From NCBI GenBank assembly GCA_001939145.1, contig LSRX01000757.1, forward strand, positions 131,109-195,108: a stretch of 64,000 nucleotides of DNA. Direction: 5' to 3'. The first letter of the stretch is position 1. Each line of letters opens with the position of its first letter. This DNA is from Symbiodinium microadriaticum (Eukaryota > Sar > Dinophyceae > Suessiales > Symbiodiniaceae). A program made the translations under genes and the position numbers. Under the pieces are notes generated by a model. It was not told the DNA's origin and did not search any database. It saw nothing but the letters and a program-made list of their open reading frames with translations. This document shows, piece by piece, positions 1 to 12,914 of the stretch.

Positions 1-38
<38 letters not shown>

Positions 39-160
39 GAGTAGTAGTAGTAGTAGTAGTAGTTGTAGTTGTATTTGTAGTTGTAGTAGTAGTTGGGGTG
101 GTGGTGGTGGTGGTGGTGGTGGTGGTGGTGGCGGTGGTGGCGATGGTGGTGGTGGTAGTA
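1..160. repeat. (AGT)n and (GGT)n microsatellites
   Basis: The window opens with an almost perfect AGT trinucleotide array to about base 63. A short mixed TAG/TTG stretch follows, then a GGT array from about 93 to 160. Long valine or serine reading frames here are artefacts of the repeat. Confidence 0.95.
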
Positions 161-3100
161 ACCTGTTTGTGTTTTGTTTGTTGTGCTCGGCCTCCGCCCA
201 GGCAGCCGCGAAGCGCAGCACGAACAATGTGGCACGCGTGGAGTCGACTGCAACTCGACAGCGGTGGATCGTTTTGGGAAGATCGGAGTAGTCGAGTGTT
301 CTGTGTTACCAAAGGGTGATTCAAGCCTCCTCTAGCTTCTAGATGTGCGCGTGCAGACGCATTGAACTGCCAGCATCCTTGATCGCAGAAGGCAGCCCGC
401 GAGAGATCTGTGGCAACCTCAGCTGCAGCCTTGCAGTGTGCAGCTTTGGACCTGAAGCCCGCGCCTGCTTGTGGTGTTTTGGCTCCTGGCGATTTGGAGG
501 AGCGCCTACATGCGGAAAAGGCAGGTCGTGATCGTCTTGGGCGTCTGGAAGGGCGCTATGCCTTCCGCCGCTGCAGCAGCAAGCAGAGGTGCCGAATCAA
601 GGCTACTGTAGCCTCCAACGCTGACAGCACCAGTCACCGAAGAGCCAGCCGCAAGGTTTATGCTTTGTGCACAACATTGCACAACCCATGCCAGAAGCTT
701 CTCAGTGATTTGTTACCCGTGTTACGCCTGCCAGCCACCTGCACAAAGCAAGCCTAAGGTTGGCAGGGCGACGCTGATGAGGCGCACTGATACAAATCTC
801 GAACGTAGACAGAGCTCACGGTCCTGTACTCCGATCAATACACAAGCTCCAGGGCCAAGCAGGTTCCATACGTCTTTTAGAGATGGGTTGGAAGGCAGAG
901 TCCTTCGAGCTGATCCTCCGGGAGTCCGGAAAGTTTGAAAGCATCTCGGGCTTGAGCAAATCTTGCACCTGTAGCCGCTTTTGGATCGGGTTTCGGTGCA
1001 GCCGCTCGGTAGGGCAGGATTCGCATCCGGTGGCAGCCGAGCTTCACGAGTTGCAGAGCCCAAGGTGCTTGTGTGCATGTCGTGTCGCAACCTTCGTTCG
1101 TGCAGGCAGTTTCGGCGACTGTAGCTGTAGCTGCTCGCTTGTGCGTTCAACCCATCAAGGCATGTACTTCTCGCAGCTCGGCGCGGGAATGACAGACAAG
1201 GAGAATCACAGTGGTGCTTGGGAAGCACCTTGGAATGACATCAGCTGTATTAAGCTTTCAGCCTCAGTTTGAGCACACGCACCCCAAATCGAGGATTCGA
1301 AGCTTTGGTCTGTCGGACGTGTAACGTGCATGTGCAGTACTAGTTTGTTCAGCTCTGCTGGGAAGCATCACTGGACGGCACTCAGACGGACAAGTGCTCG
1401 CGCCCTTTGGCAGTTGCAGGTCTCAGCCACAGAACGCGAGATCCTGCTCTACAAAGAGGCTTGGCAAACTGGACAAGTCTGTCACTCTGTCTGTGGCCTC
1501 GCAGCCATATCTTCTTGCATGTATGGTGCCGCCATGACTCCATGACACCATGATCCGCCACAGACAAGGAGCCACCTTCCACTCGAAAGGCCACAGTGTC
1601 TCGCACATTAGCTTAACAGTCCGAAGCTGGAAGGGTGGTGGCCCCGTCGAGCGCTGGGCTTTGGATGCGCATGGCGCCTAGGCATGACAATGACAAGGTT
1701 TTGAAGTTTTAGCCGGAGGCTATTGCTAAGGGGCATGAGGAGGGCTGGAGGGATGCGGTGACCCGCAGCATCGACATGAACCAAGGTGATCTCGATGCCG
1801 GAAAAGACTTTGCGCTGCATCTTGGCGAGTTGGAGCAGGTTCTGAACCGGGCCAAGTTGCCTCAGCCTAATACCAGCAGCATCAGTACTGGTCGTGGAGA
1901 CTCCGCCCCAGCCTTCTTACAGACTGTTTCGGCACGGTCGTCCGTCTCTGTCTGTTCTCTCCTACGTATAGCAAACATCGGCATGAACGGGATTCTTTAC
2001 AATTCGGCTGTACCTACCTCTACTCCTCTTACCTATTCTGTTTGTGATTTGAGAGCCAACTGAAAGCAAAACGAATTCTGCATTCAATTCTGTGTTGTGA
2101 TTCTACCGATCCCATCTCAACGACGAAAGACGCCGGCAAGCTAATTTGTATTCTTCTCTTAGCAAATCGGAACACGCGTTCCGTCTCCTTGAGAAATCCT
2201 CTTCCGCAGAGAGAAGCTTTAAAACCTCCTTCAATAGCCAGCACTACGAACGCTTTTGCAACCTTTCATGAACGAATGAGACAAGTGATTTCAATCATTC
2301 TCTCACTGTAAAAACATGAGAGTACGACAACTTCGAAAAGCGAGCTCCACTATGTCTAACTGCATGTGGTCATGAGTAGAACGTTGCATGTCGACCTGAT
2401 CTCGTCTTACATTACGAATAGAACAGCTGCTCTTCTCTTCATATCATGAAGCACAACGAGGTGCTGCTATCTTCTAATCAGAAGCAATGACAGCTGACCT
2501 TGGCCTGTACTTGTAGCCGCTGCCAGCCACAAATAGCCGAGCTCCTACCATCCGTTAACACAGCAGGAAGCATCCATTTTCTTCTCATAGCCTCAACATC
2601 TCCTGATACGTGGGAAAACAATGAAATAGCAAGCTGACATCTTGATTTTGTTCGATGAGGGAAAAAAAGTAGTTGAGACTTGAATTCTCGTTTGTGCAGT
2701 ACATATCCAGCCAGCACAGCTTTGTATCCTTGAGTATACAACAAGGAAGCTGATCTATCTATAAGTAAAACGTCGCTCCTGTGTAGTTAGCAAAACAGCA
2801 AGGAGACCTTTTCCAGCCATGAGAAGAAGTAAGAGCTCCTTCTGTTGAACAATACGATAGCCGTTGTTCGTGAAGGTGGCGAGACCTCCATTATCCCTGT
2901 TCAAGCAATGAGCAGGGTTTTATACTTCCAGCAAGAGTTATTTTCATAGAGAGTGGCGAATGCGACAGCCTCTAGCATGAACTAGGACTACACAAATCCA
3001 TTTTGTCTACAATGAAGCTGTTGAAGAACTTGCGAGCAGCCACATACACAGACGCGTTTCGATAGTACTCGGCTCAGGGAAGCCATATTATGTCGTTCAT

Positions 3101-3484
3101 GGTCTAGTTAGCGAAGATTCCGCCAGGCTCAAAAATGCTGGAACTTCCAAATCCTGAAGTGCGAAAACCTCGGCAGGGCTCAAAATGCACGCAAACTGCT
3201 TCAAATGGCCGGCATCCATGGAGCTGGGGAGTTTTGGGCATCTCAAACATTTGAGCATGGCGGCACTTTGGCAATACTACTTGGCGTGTTGATCGCTGCT
3301 GATGTTGTCGCATCCAAAGAGGGCCAAAACCCAGCCAGGCTCGGATCTCGGCAGTGATCAAACACATCCAAGATTTCGCAAAACCGAGCATCAAGGGCCA
3401 ACATTGCTCAGATTTTGGGATTCTGAGGATTGTTGATTACCATTGACGGTTCTGCATTTCAGGCTTCAGTTTTTCGTGTGTATC
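161..3484. other. no recognisable gene; unique sequence
   Basis: Only short open frames without family resemblance occur on either strand. The bases at 1777-1812 on the minus strand resemble those at 5766-5800 on the plus strand (both can encode VFSGIE), which suggests a dispersed repeat. The 5' exons of the photolyase found downstream may lie here or left of the window, but none could be identified. Confidence 0.5.
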
Positions 3485-3516
3485 GATCACTGCTACTGCT
3501 GCTACTGCTGCTGCTG

Positions 3517-3553
<37 letters not shown>

Positions 3554-3569
3554 CACTGGTACTAGAACT

Positions 3570-3603
<34 letters not shown>

Positions 3604-3712
3604 AACACCGCCATAGCAATACGCATCCTCATGCCCATCATCATGTCTATTACCACCANCACCACCACCACCACCACCACCACCACCACCACCACCACCA
3701 CCACCACTTCTA
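3485..3712. repeat. compound trinucleotide microsatellite
   Basis: A CTG/CTA array (about 3488-3552) passes into a CGC/CAC array (about 3575-3710), with one ambiguous base at 3659 inside the CAC run. It reads as poly-Leu or poly-Thr on one strand and poly-Ser, poly-Val or poly-Gly on the other, so the open frames have no coding meaning. Confidence 0.95.
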
Positions 3713-4263
3713 GAGGTACTATCGCACAACGACTGCATCGAGGGCAATTAATCGCTGCTACGCTACCGCGAGAAGATGGTCATTGCTTTGATTAGTGCTG
3801 TCTTGACAGTCTTGACAAAGGCAGGACAACTTTTCTTATCGTCGTTTTCGGGTTGCCGGTTGAGACCAGCAGAGCCTGAGGTCGAAACAGCGCATGGTCC
3901 TGCGGTCAGATGACGACTGTCTAGCATGACCACGGCACCTTAGTTGAGGCATGCTGGAGTCCTGCTGGAGCCTTGTGTTTATTCGCACACAGAAAGTTGC
4001 AGACGGTCACATGGTACACCATGATACTAGAAAGACCTGCTTCTTGTTCTTGCTAGATCACATGAATGACCTAAGCAACTTTTGGCGAGAAATCGCTTTG
4101 GCGATTGTTGGACGATTGCAGGATTGCTGAATTGCAGTAGAGTCTTTGAGTCTTTAATTTTAACAAGGCTCCTGATGGCGAAGGTCTTGCTCTGGAGCTC
4201 ATTAATTCGGACTTCCTAGCCCATCCAAATGGTTGCGGTGCGGGGAGTAGTGAAATCTTGTAG

Positions 4264-4765
4264 ATGATGATCACGCCACAGCTCCATGACATGCTACTGT
4301 CTTTGCCACTGCCGGCAGCACTGGCAGTGGTGGTACTGATGGTTATGGTGATGGCGATGACGATGATGACGTTGAATTTGTTGGCGATGATGTCCGCATT
4401 CATCGTGATGGCGATGCTAGTGACGACAATGATACTGCTTAGGATTATGTTCTATTGTTCATGATTATCAGATTATCATGGTCATTATCGAGTTGGTTGT
4501 TAATGTGGTTGTGGCTGTGGATGTTGTTGTGGTGGTGGTAGTGGTGGTGGTGTTGGTGCTTGTGGTTGTGGTGGTGGTGGTGGTGGTGGTGGTGGTGGTG
4601 ATGGTGGTGGTGCTGGTGGTGGTGCTGGTGGTGGTCGTCCTCGTCGGTGCTGGTGCTGGTACTAGTGCTGTCGTCGTCGTCGTTGTTCCTGGTTTTGTTG
4701 TTCTTTTTGTTTTGTCGGCGTCGCAGTCGTTGTCGTTTGCCTGCTTCTTCTTCTTCTTCTTCTAA
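4264..4765. repeat. GAT- and GGT-rich microsatellite block, ending in (TTC)n
   Basis: Imperfect GAT/ATG repeats (4264-4440) pass into a GGT/GTT array (about 4480-4640), then GTC repeats and a short TTC run (4744-4762). Homopolymeric Val frames on + and His frames on - are artefacts. Confidence 0.9.
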
Positions 4766-5427
4766 AGGGCGGGGCAAGTAAGGGGATGGTGGTGGTCTTC
4801 ATCTGGATACGATTTTGCCTGGAGGAGGGTGTAGTTCCTAGATCGCATTGTGACTGGACCGAGTATCGGACTGGGCAATGTGTTCAAAAGCCGCTCTCCG
4901 TGGTGCCCTTTGCATGGCCAAGCAATCGCTGAATTTGTGTGGGTGTGGCAAGCCCGCCACCGGCCGTGGGAAGATTTGCAATGAGGGTGTAGATACAATC
5001 TTGGGGAGCCAGCACGGTCCCCATGTGTACCTACAATTTGACTTAGCCCCCTTTCATTCGCAGCAAGAGGACTGATAGGACAGGCTTTTGCAAGCACAGA
5101 GTTGTGATACGGCTTTCTTCGTGTTCAAGTTCGCTTAGCCTATTGTCGCAGGCGATGATCTAATCCACTATCTTCCCACCATTTGTGTGCTTCTCATTGC
5201 TCTAGCGGCTAGCGCCGGCTCCCGCTGCAAAGCAGCTGTCCTGAGATCGATACCGAAGCCGGTTCGCCTACAGGGCAATTCATCACCTCGCATGCGATGC
5301 GAGGCGTTCGCCAATTGCTCTGCGGGTTTGGTGTGATCACGAGGCTAAGCTTTGTGGTCTGCTGCTGGAGACCTCCTACTCTCAGTGACTCTCAGTGCTC
5401 AGTGCTACCTTCTCAAAGACGTTTCAA

Positions 5428-5620
5428 CATACATACATACATACATACATACATACATACATACATACATACATTGGANTAAATAAGGAATTATACCTTG
5501 AAAATTATGGGGGCTTTTATTTTTGTGATTTAAGGTATGGCATATACCTTAAATTATAGGGGCCTTAATATGATACATACATACATACATTGGACATACA
5601 TACATACATACATACATACA

Positions 5621-5654
<34 letters not shown>

Positions 5655-5971
5655 CATAGAATATATATATATATATCGTATATAATATAAACTATACATA
5701 AATATAATTATATATACTTATATATGACAGACGAAATATAATATATGTATATACAGCTGAGAGTTGTCTTCTCCGGCATCGAGGTTACACTGGAGTCCGA
5801 GGCCGAGTTCCGTCAGGAAAACCGAGGCGAACTCAGCAGCTATATTGTGTCTATTATATACATATATATATATATATATCTCTATATATATATATATATA
5901 TCTATACACATATATATATATATATGTATATACATATTATATACTTTGTCTTATATATATATATATGTATG

Positions 5972-6003
<32 letters not shown>
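5428..6003. repeat. (ACAT)n and (TA)n microsatellites with an ambiguous base
   Basis: Two ACAT arrays (5428-5475 and 5572-5650) flank a short segment holding an imperfect direct repeat (the two ...TTATgGGGGCtTTTA-like stretches near 5505 and 5555). An n at 5479 sits exactly where the first array ends. Long TA-rich runs follow (5650-5755 and 5850-6003), separated by a unique segment at 5757-5845. Confidence 0.9.
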
Positions 6004-6008
<5 letters not shown>

Positions 6009-6064
6009 GCTTGCATTGAACTTCGCCGCATGGTGCAGACTTGATCGAAGAGCTGTTGGCAGAG

Positions 6065-9000
6065 GCTTCGATGTTGCTGCGGCGCTGAAGTCGCTGCAGG
6101 TGGACCGCAACGTGGGCCCCGTGAGCAAGGTGGGATGAGTTGTAGTTGATGAAACATCCGTGAACCTGTCTCCAGCAGACTTGTCTGTTGTGGAACGACA
6201 TCGATTCCGTGAAACGCTTCATTGAATTTTACTGAAGTTTCTGGGTCGTCTTCGGCAAGCTGCTTCCCGAAGTACCTTCTGGAACAGGAGCTCTTCACCC
6301 CTGGAGCTGCAGCGGGCAGGCGGCGCCTCGAGGATTCGGCGTAACCGTCGAGTTGAACATGTCAACCATCTCAGGCGAAACTGCAAAGCAACTATCGTTG
6401 TAAGCCGCTGACAGCTATTCCGACATGCAGCCCAGGGCATGTTTTTCGGGGAAGTCGTTGCTTCTTCTGTCTTGGCAGTCCAAGAGCCCGCGATTATGCA
6501 AGTCGAAGTGAGTCTACACTGGAGTGTCAGGGCCTTTCTGCTATTCCGCTTCTTATAGGCTTTCCTTGGCATCTGGGCGAAGCGGCATGCCAAGAAGCTG
6601 TGCTCGGATCTGCTGTATCAGCGAGGAGTTTGTGCGAAAGCGCCTTACCATATTCGGAAAGCAGCGCAACGATCCCACGAAGCAGGCGGGCGTGGCACTG
6701 GCACAAACTGCAAAGCCACTCCAGACGTGAAAGTCTAGAGTTGAGCTGCATGTACGGAATGTACGGATGGGACTAACAGCGACAGCCGTCGAGCTCGATC
6801 GGAACCTCCTAGCAGCACACCTTTTGATTGCAGGTTCTTGACAAATGCGTTCGCGTGCTGATGAGAGGCCCTATCTGGCCTTTCTCCATGGATTAAGCCT
6901 GATGCTAAGCTCTGCGAGCATGCGCTTGAGATATGTTCCTTCCCCGGCCATCTCTTGTGCTACCACGGGAATTCGATTTTCTGGGAAATGTGCCAAAGCA
7001 GACTCCCCTTCACAGCTGCCACAAGGTTTGGCCAGATTTCCGCGCAGCGCTGCGCCCTGGTCGTCAAGAAGGCAAGGCTCAGAGGGCAGTGTTTTTGCGA
7101 TGCACTCCGGACTCATCATCCGTTACGTTGGTCTTGACGTGTCTTGGGATTGCTTGTAATTTTGTCAATATCCTTACAAACACGGAGCGATCCGCTATGA
7201 TAAGCCTTTATCTTCATGTCGTATGTATGTTCTCAGTACCGAGCTGTACCAGAGATATACACACCACGACCGTGTCAGCAATAAGCAAAGTCGTCATACT
7301 ACTGCACAAGCGCTTGTATTACTTGCCATATAGTCATAGTCATAGATGAATAATACAAGTTTTAATAGGAAAAGTAGAACGCGCCCACATGCACACGCCC
7401 AGTCTCTCGCACAGGCCGCCAAAGGTGCGTCCAAGGCTGGTGCCGACGACTTTCTCGAGGAGGCAGCCATCATCAGTATAAATAGCCCGAAGCTTCTGAT
7501 GGTTGGCGCTCGGACAGTCTCCAGTTTACAGCAGAGTTTCACAGAACCAGGCACTTTAATCGACCCTCAATAGTTGGATCCTCATTATGGAAATTCCTCT
7601 CACCAGTCCCCTGGCTGCATCTCTGAATCTAGCTTACTGAACATTGGCCAGTCCATTGTGCGGCGCGAGCTCGCCGACAATTTCTGCTGGTACAACCAGA
7701 ACTATGACTCCCTGAAGGACGGGTGTCGAAGCAGAGGAAGACATGTGGGACTTGCGCGGATGACATTAGCATCTTAGCCAGTTTTAAGGAGTCAGGGATC
7801 GAGCTGCTGCGGCAGTAAGTGCCGCAAGATGCGCAAACTTAGCAGCCTTGAGGCATCCATGCTGGTAGCCGATCCCCAGTGTGAAAAGCACGGTATCTTA
7901 TGCCACAGCCGAGCCGAGAATGACAGAAACTCTGCCCTGGAGGGTGCTTCGGCCTGGGCAGTGATGCCGGCTAAGTCTTGCCTTTGTGCTACGAATCTTC
8001 CGAGCTGTGGGATTCCCCGCGCACCCTGCCAGAAATACAATGGCTCCAAGTTCCATAGCACCTGAGCGGCCAGGTCGAGACGCTCAAGAAACACAGCAAG
8101 GACTGCCACATGCAACGGGGTTTTTCCTTGCTTTTCCTTGCGAGTCTTCATGTAAAACAGGAAACACAATCAGTGTTTGGCTTTTACACACGATCCAATT
8201 CGAGGATTCTTTGTCTGGGGAGTAATTAGCCAGCTCAGGACAAGCGGGAGTATGTCTACAGCAGGTTACAGCTGGAGAAGGTAGGCATGACCAGGGGTGA
8301 TCTTTTTCAACAACTTTAGCACTGCAGAGCATCTTGCTGCAAGATGCGTCAGCATGCGTTGTGCGGAGGCACAAACACACGACGAGCTTTGGAATGCGTC
8401 ATGTCCTCGGAATCGGCAATCGGCTGCGTTGATTCCTCAGCGGTGGCTGCTCTTTTGAGTACACATGCTCCACACTTGCTACGCTTGCCATGACAGGGAG
8501 GCATGCATCACCCCTAAGTTTGGGTCGCCTCTCGTGGAATGTGATTGCCAAGGGCTCAACGCCAAATGGTATCTGAGGGTCACAAGCTCGGCAACTATTC
8601 AGTCGACCAACTGCCAAGTCTGCTGGCAAGCGCATGATGTCACTCTAGCAGCTGTTGTTTCTAAGTTGCACATTGTATGCTGGCTCCTGGCCTTCATTAT
8701 TTATGAAGCCGCAAGACAAAATGCCTGGAAGCCCCTCCAGAATCTTCAGAGCCTGGTAAAATGTCAGGGATGCTCCCAAGCCCGCAATGAAGTTTCAGCC
8801 AGACTCCGCGGACTGTGAGATGAGTTGAAACACCTCTTCGCATGCCAATGTGCATGGCTTCAGGCAAGATGCATGGCTTCCTTCGTATGTACTGGGCAAA
8901 GAAGGCCAGTGCAGTGAGTGACCCCTTCCTAATGTCTACAGTGAGTCTACAGAGTCTGCTGGAGCACAGACGGCTGCACGCTGCTAATAATTCCACTCCA

Positions 9001-9533
9001 GTGAGCAGGTGTTGGAGTGGAGCAAGGACCCGGCCACAGCGTTGGCTACAGCCATCTACCTCAACGACCGCTACAATCTGGACGGGCAGACTCCTGAGTA
9101 ATAAGTCGCTAAGTGTCTCCCTTGATGCCCGAGACTCTCCGAGGCGGGAGCCGAACGGGTACGTGGGCTGCATGTGGTCCATCTGTGGAGTGTTGGGGCC
9201 TTAGCCCTGCCTCCAAAAGTGGCTCGGATAAAAATTGGATGTGTCTTCCGCGTGATTCTGAGAGGCATGACATGGGATGGCCGGAGCGCAAGATCTTTGG
9301 AAAGATTCGATACATGTGCCTGGCTTGCACGGTGGTTGCGAGTGTCCTAGACGTCTCCTCGAGTCCAAGCATTAGGCATTAGTACTGTGCCTACCTACTG
9401 ACATTTCATACCTTCCCGGACCCAGTTGTGTGTGCAGAAGAAGTGCCTAGCTGCCTAGCTGCATGAACTGCCTCTCGGCATGGTCCTGTGGCAGAGGAAC
9501 TACGAGGGCTGTAAGAGGAAGTTCAACGTGAAG
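6065..9533 (+). CDS. class II CPD photolyase, multi-exon, 5' part not found
   Basis: Class II photolyases are FAD enzymes that use light to split cyclobutane pyrimidine dimers. Exons located: 6065-6129 ([15 protein letters not shown]), a probable one near 6290-6330 (TPGAAAG), 6626-6685 ([15 protein letters not shown]), 6868-6896 plus 7026-7071 ([10 protein letters not shown], then [11 protein letters not shown]), 7415-7462, 7652-7717 ([19 protein letters not shown]), 8074-8100, 8239-8280 ([14 protein letters not shown]), 8369-8398 (THDELWNA), 8864-8904 ([14 protein letters not shown]), 9009-9085 ([12 protein letters not shown]), 9144-9191 ([13 protein letters not shown]), 9265-9315 ([14 protein letters not shown]), 9497-9533 ([12 protein letters not shown]). 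These are the hallmark FAD- and DNA-binding motifs in family order. The usual FH before GQ is KF here. The N-terminal antenna-type domain, one short piece between 8398 and 8864, and the final codons were not located. Donors are mixed GC, GT and GA. Confidence 0.9.
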
Positions 9534-11700
9534 GACCGCTTCTGCTCATGTCGATCAGATGCGGCGCTGCAGCCTTCTTTTGGAGAATCCCGACAAAGCA
9601 CCCGCAGCAAGGCTCATAACTGCGAAGCTACCCTGGTCCTTCACTAGGGGCCGCGGCGTATTGAAACCCTCCAACTGCGAACGGCGCTAAGGGCTTCCCG
9701 CAAACGTACCTAAGACCTAGTAGCCTAGTACCATACCTGTGAGGTCTTCAGGAGTAATCCTGGTTCTTTCCAAGGTTAATTGTTTCTGTTCCTTCCACTG
9801 CGGTGCAGATATTGGCTCTTGCAAAGAACTAGCCTCGAATCGGCGACAGCATCACCATTCGCCGAGTCTGCCTGCTATATAGCATATATGACAGCATGGC
9901 TGAGGCCCGGGGGGTTACCAATAGCACGGTGATGTAGCATAGCCAGTTCGCATGGGTTAGCAGTACATCTCATCCGAACGCCAAGCCTCGAAGCTTGACT
10001 CCAACCCCACATTCGGCAAGCGGTTTTCGTGTTTCAGTTTTACGTTTTGGGTTTTGCTGAGCTTGTGTCTGCTATTCTGACGCTGCCACGCTGCCCGTGC
10101 TTCAGCCGCAAAATAGTTTCCATCGCTTACCGTAGCATGAGGCAGTTCTGACTGCCCGCTGAACGGAGCTCCAATGCGTGCGCAGAAACAGCAGGGAGAC
10201 GCTGCATCCGCATGCAACGTGGTTCGTCAGTCAGCCTCCTGTGGACAGGAGTTCGAGAACATGTATCCAGCACACGAGGCTTGACAGCTATTGGCATGAG
10301 ATTCTGTGAGGGCGTTCTCCGCAGATGGCTGACAATCGCAGGTCCAGAACGACTCCAAGAAGAGGACGGGCTCGTGATAGCTTTCCTTTTACAGCATGAT
10401 TTCGGGGTCTTGTGCACACGGAGGAAAGCCGGAGCTTCCAACTCCACGAAGCGACAGAAGAAAGCGTGAGGGCGCTGCTGTCGGGTGCTTCAGCTTCTCG
10501 GCTGCCTGCAGCTACTCCAGCTGCCCGGAGCCCTTGTGGCATCTGACACGGTATCACAGTCGGCAGCTCGACGATGAAAAGTGAAATCTAGAGAAAGTCG
10601 GAGAACAGCTTGCTGTGCATGCTGTGCTGTGCTGATCAGGTGTCTTCCGGGGAAAGAGTTCAACACTTTCCGCTCAAGAACTCTCAACGCCATGTTTGAC
10701 GCTGGCAGGCCTTTGCACTGAAACTGCCCGTTGCTGTCTTGGCTCAGAGATAGCGAACTGAACCGATTCGAGCCCCGTTTCGGGGGAGGCTGGCATGCAT
10801 TCAGTCGTCCAGATCTTGAGATTGCGAGTTCGGGCCTTCCAAACAAAAGCTCAGTTTGTTCTGCCAGGGCCTGGGGGCCCCGGAGGCCATGCTCAAGGAG
10901 CCTGCCTGCAATCTGCAATCTGCCTGCGTCTGCTAGCCACGAGAGTACCATTGTCAGCTGCTCTGCTGATCTCTCCTCCTCCGTGGCTTTGGTTTTTGTC
11001 GAGCAGGATGCGCTGGGCATGGCCATTGCGAGCTTAGACGTGGAGAAGCCGCAGGTTGTGAGGGGTTCCGTGGGCGAAGGGCTGTTGCAGTCTGTCCGAG
11101 GCAGGCCAACAGAAGATCATGCCTAGTAAGCCTTAAGCTGCTAAGCGTGCCATGTTCGGTTAAGCTAATCTTTTGGTCCTTGAGATGAAAGGCCTCTTGG
11201 AATATGCGGGGCGCATGGCTTCTGCAGACTGCTTCCAGCAGCTGCGCTCCGGGAGAGGTGGAATGCTGTGGGGAGATTGATCTCATCTCGCAGGTGTTAT
11301 GAGTCGTTGAGTTGAGGCACTCTCAGGTTCGTTGCTCCTAACTTACGGTGTTGTGCAGTCCAGGGCAGTAGCTGATGAATGCCTTCCCTCGACGGCCAGG
11401 CCTGCTACACAGACCAGCTGCGTCTCACATTCCTCCTCATCGTGGCTTGGCGGAGCTAATGAGCTTCGTAGACAGCCCGTTGCAGCATCGACAACAGCCG
11501 GCTGCATTCTCTGAGTTTCCTTGATTCACACAGTCTAGGCGTAGGACTAGGAATCGCATGCCCATGCACCGTGCCTTCTAGGCCTTCGCGAGTCATCCCA
11601 CACGGTCCCACACATAGGTCATGTCATGTTGTATATCTCATGACATGACTAATGATATCCTTTGCTGTTGTGATGATTCTCAGGTGTGTGAGTCATAAGT
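9534..11700. other. no recognisable gene; downstream of photolyase
   Basis: This stretch should contain the last photolyase codons and its 3' end, but no convincing stop-bearing exon was found. Short open frames around 10.2-11.1 kb on both strands show no family motif. Confidence 0.4.
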
Positions 11701-11713
11701 TGATGTTGCTTAC

Positions 11714-11850
11714 TACGATGTGTGTGTGTGTACATGTATCTGTATGTGTATGTGTATTTGTCCATTTAACTACATGCGCAATCACATGTGTGTGTACAAC
11801 TGTACACACATGTACACACACACACACACACGTACACATGTATGTAGTAG
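11714..11850. repeat. (TG)n/(CA)n microsatellite
   Basis: TG-rich repeats with TATG interruptions (11714-11770) are followed by ACAC-rich repeats (11785-11840). The inverted arrangement could fold into a hairpin. Confidence 0.85.
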
Positions 11851-12860
11851 TAGCAGCACTCACGATAGTTGAAGCAGTAGTAGCAATGAGTAGGAGTGAG
11901 AGTAAGAGTGAGAGTAAGCGTGAGGGCAAGCGTAGTGAAGGTAACAAACATAATCGCAATAGTACGGACAGTTTATTAGTAAGAACAACAATGATAACAA
12001 CACCACCAACAACAACATATCTAGCAAGGCAGAGACATCGACACATAGACAGATGCACAAAGCATTCTCTTCGCGCTCTGTACGAGTTTAAGGTTTTTCG
12101 GGATTAGGGTTCCTGTCACCAGGTACTGGTTGGCGCCATCGCTTCCATGCTGTGTGCTGACGTCTCAGAACAGTCATCTATCAGTCTAGCGAGGTCAAAC
12201 TTGAGACAAGTATGTGCTAATGTCCATGAGCGGGGTGCTGGGTTCTTGTGTGTCTATGTTTGATTTTGCATGCATACTTCTTTTCTAGCGCGGTTCTTTA
12301 AGTTGGAAAACATACTGCTAGAGTTTGGGTACGGTGCGTATATACGACCTGGGAAGACACATGCACACGTTTGTTATTGCTGTCATGTGCCCGATCATTC
12401 ATTCGGTGGTCTTGAGCATGGGACGAAAGGCACCCAATACTTTAAAGGGTAGATACAGAGCATTCGGCAGGTGGCTTCGGACTTAGGAAGGATTCGTGGA
12501 ATATTGCCGCGTGCGCGATCCCGATGTTCTGTGTTGAGGCATTTGGTTTCTTTCGCGAGGACAGCGCAAGCTTGTCTGACACGTCCTGTGAAAACGTCGC
12601 TCTCTCCACGGCTGGGCTTTGCAGCTGTTCTTGTTTGTCGTGTGCTGTTCCGCTCTGTGCTGACAGCAGCAGGACAAAGACGAGCTGTTGACACCACTGA
12701 CACCTCAGGCCACACCTGACTCGTGTTGAAGCCGTTTGGCTGCTTTCGGCCCTGGGGCTTTGAGTCTTAGAATGTCTTGGTTAGATCCGCATGGAAAAGG
12801 AAGTTCAAATGTCTGAGCGATCGTAGTGGTGTTCACTTTCTATTCAGCCTGTCTGTGCAG

Positions 12861-12914
12861 CTCGTGGTGAAGAAGGAGGAGCGCATGATTCTGCAGTTTC
12901 CTTTCGACTCGAAG
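12861..12914 (+). CDS. possible isolated exon, unknown protein
   Basis: After an AG acceptor at 12859-12860 an open stretch reads LVVKKEERMILQFPFDSK and ends at a GC donor in the local style (AAG|gcaggc). The charged and hydrophobic pattern looks coding. It cannot be tied to a family or to a neighbouring exon; it may belong to the same unknown gene as the terminal exon candidate at 17168-17329. Confidence 0.25.
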
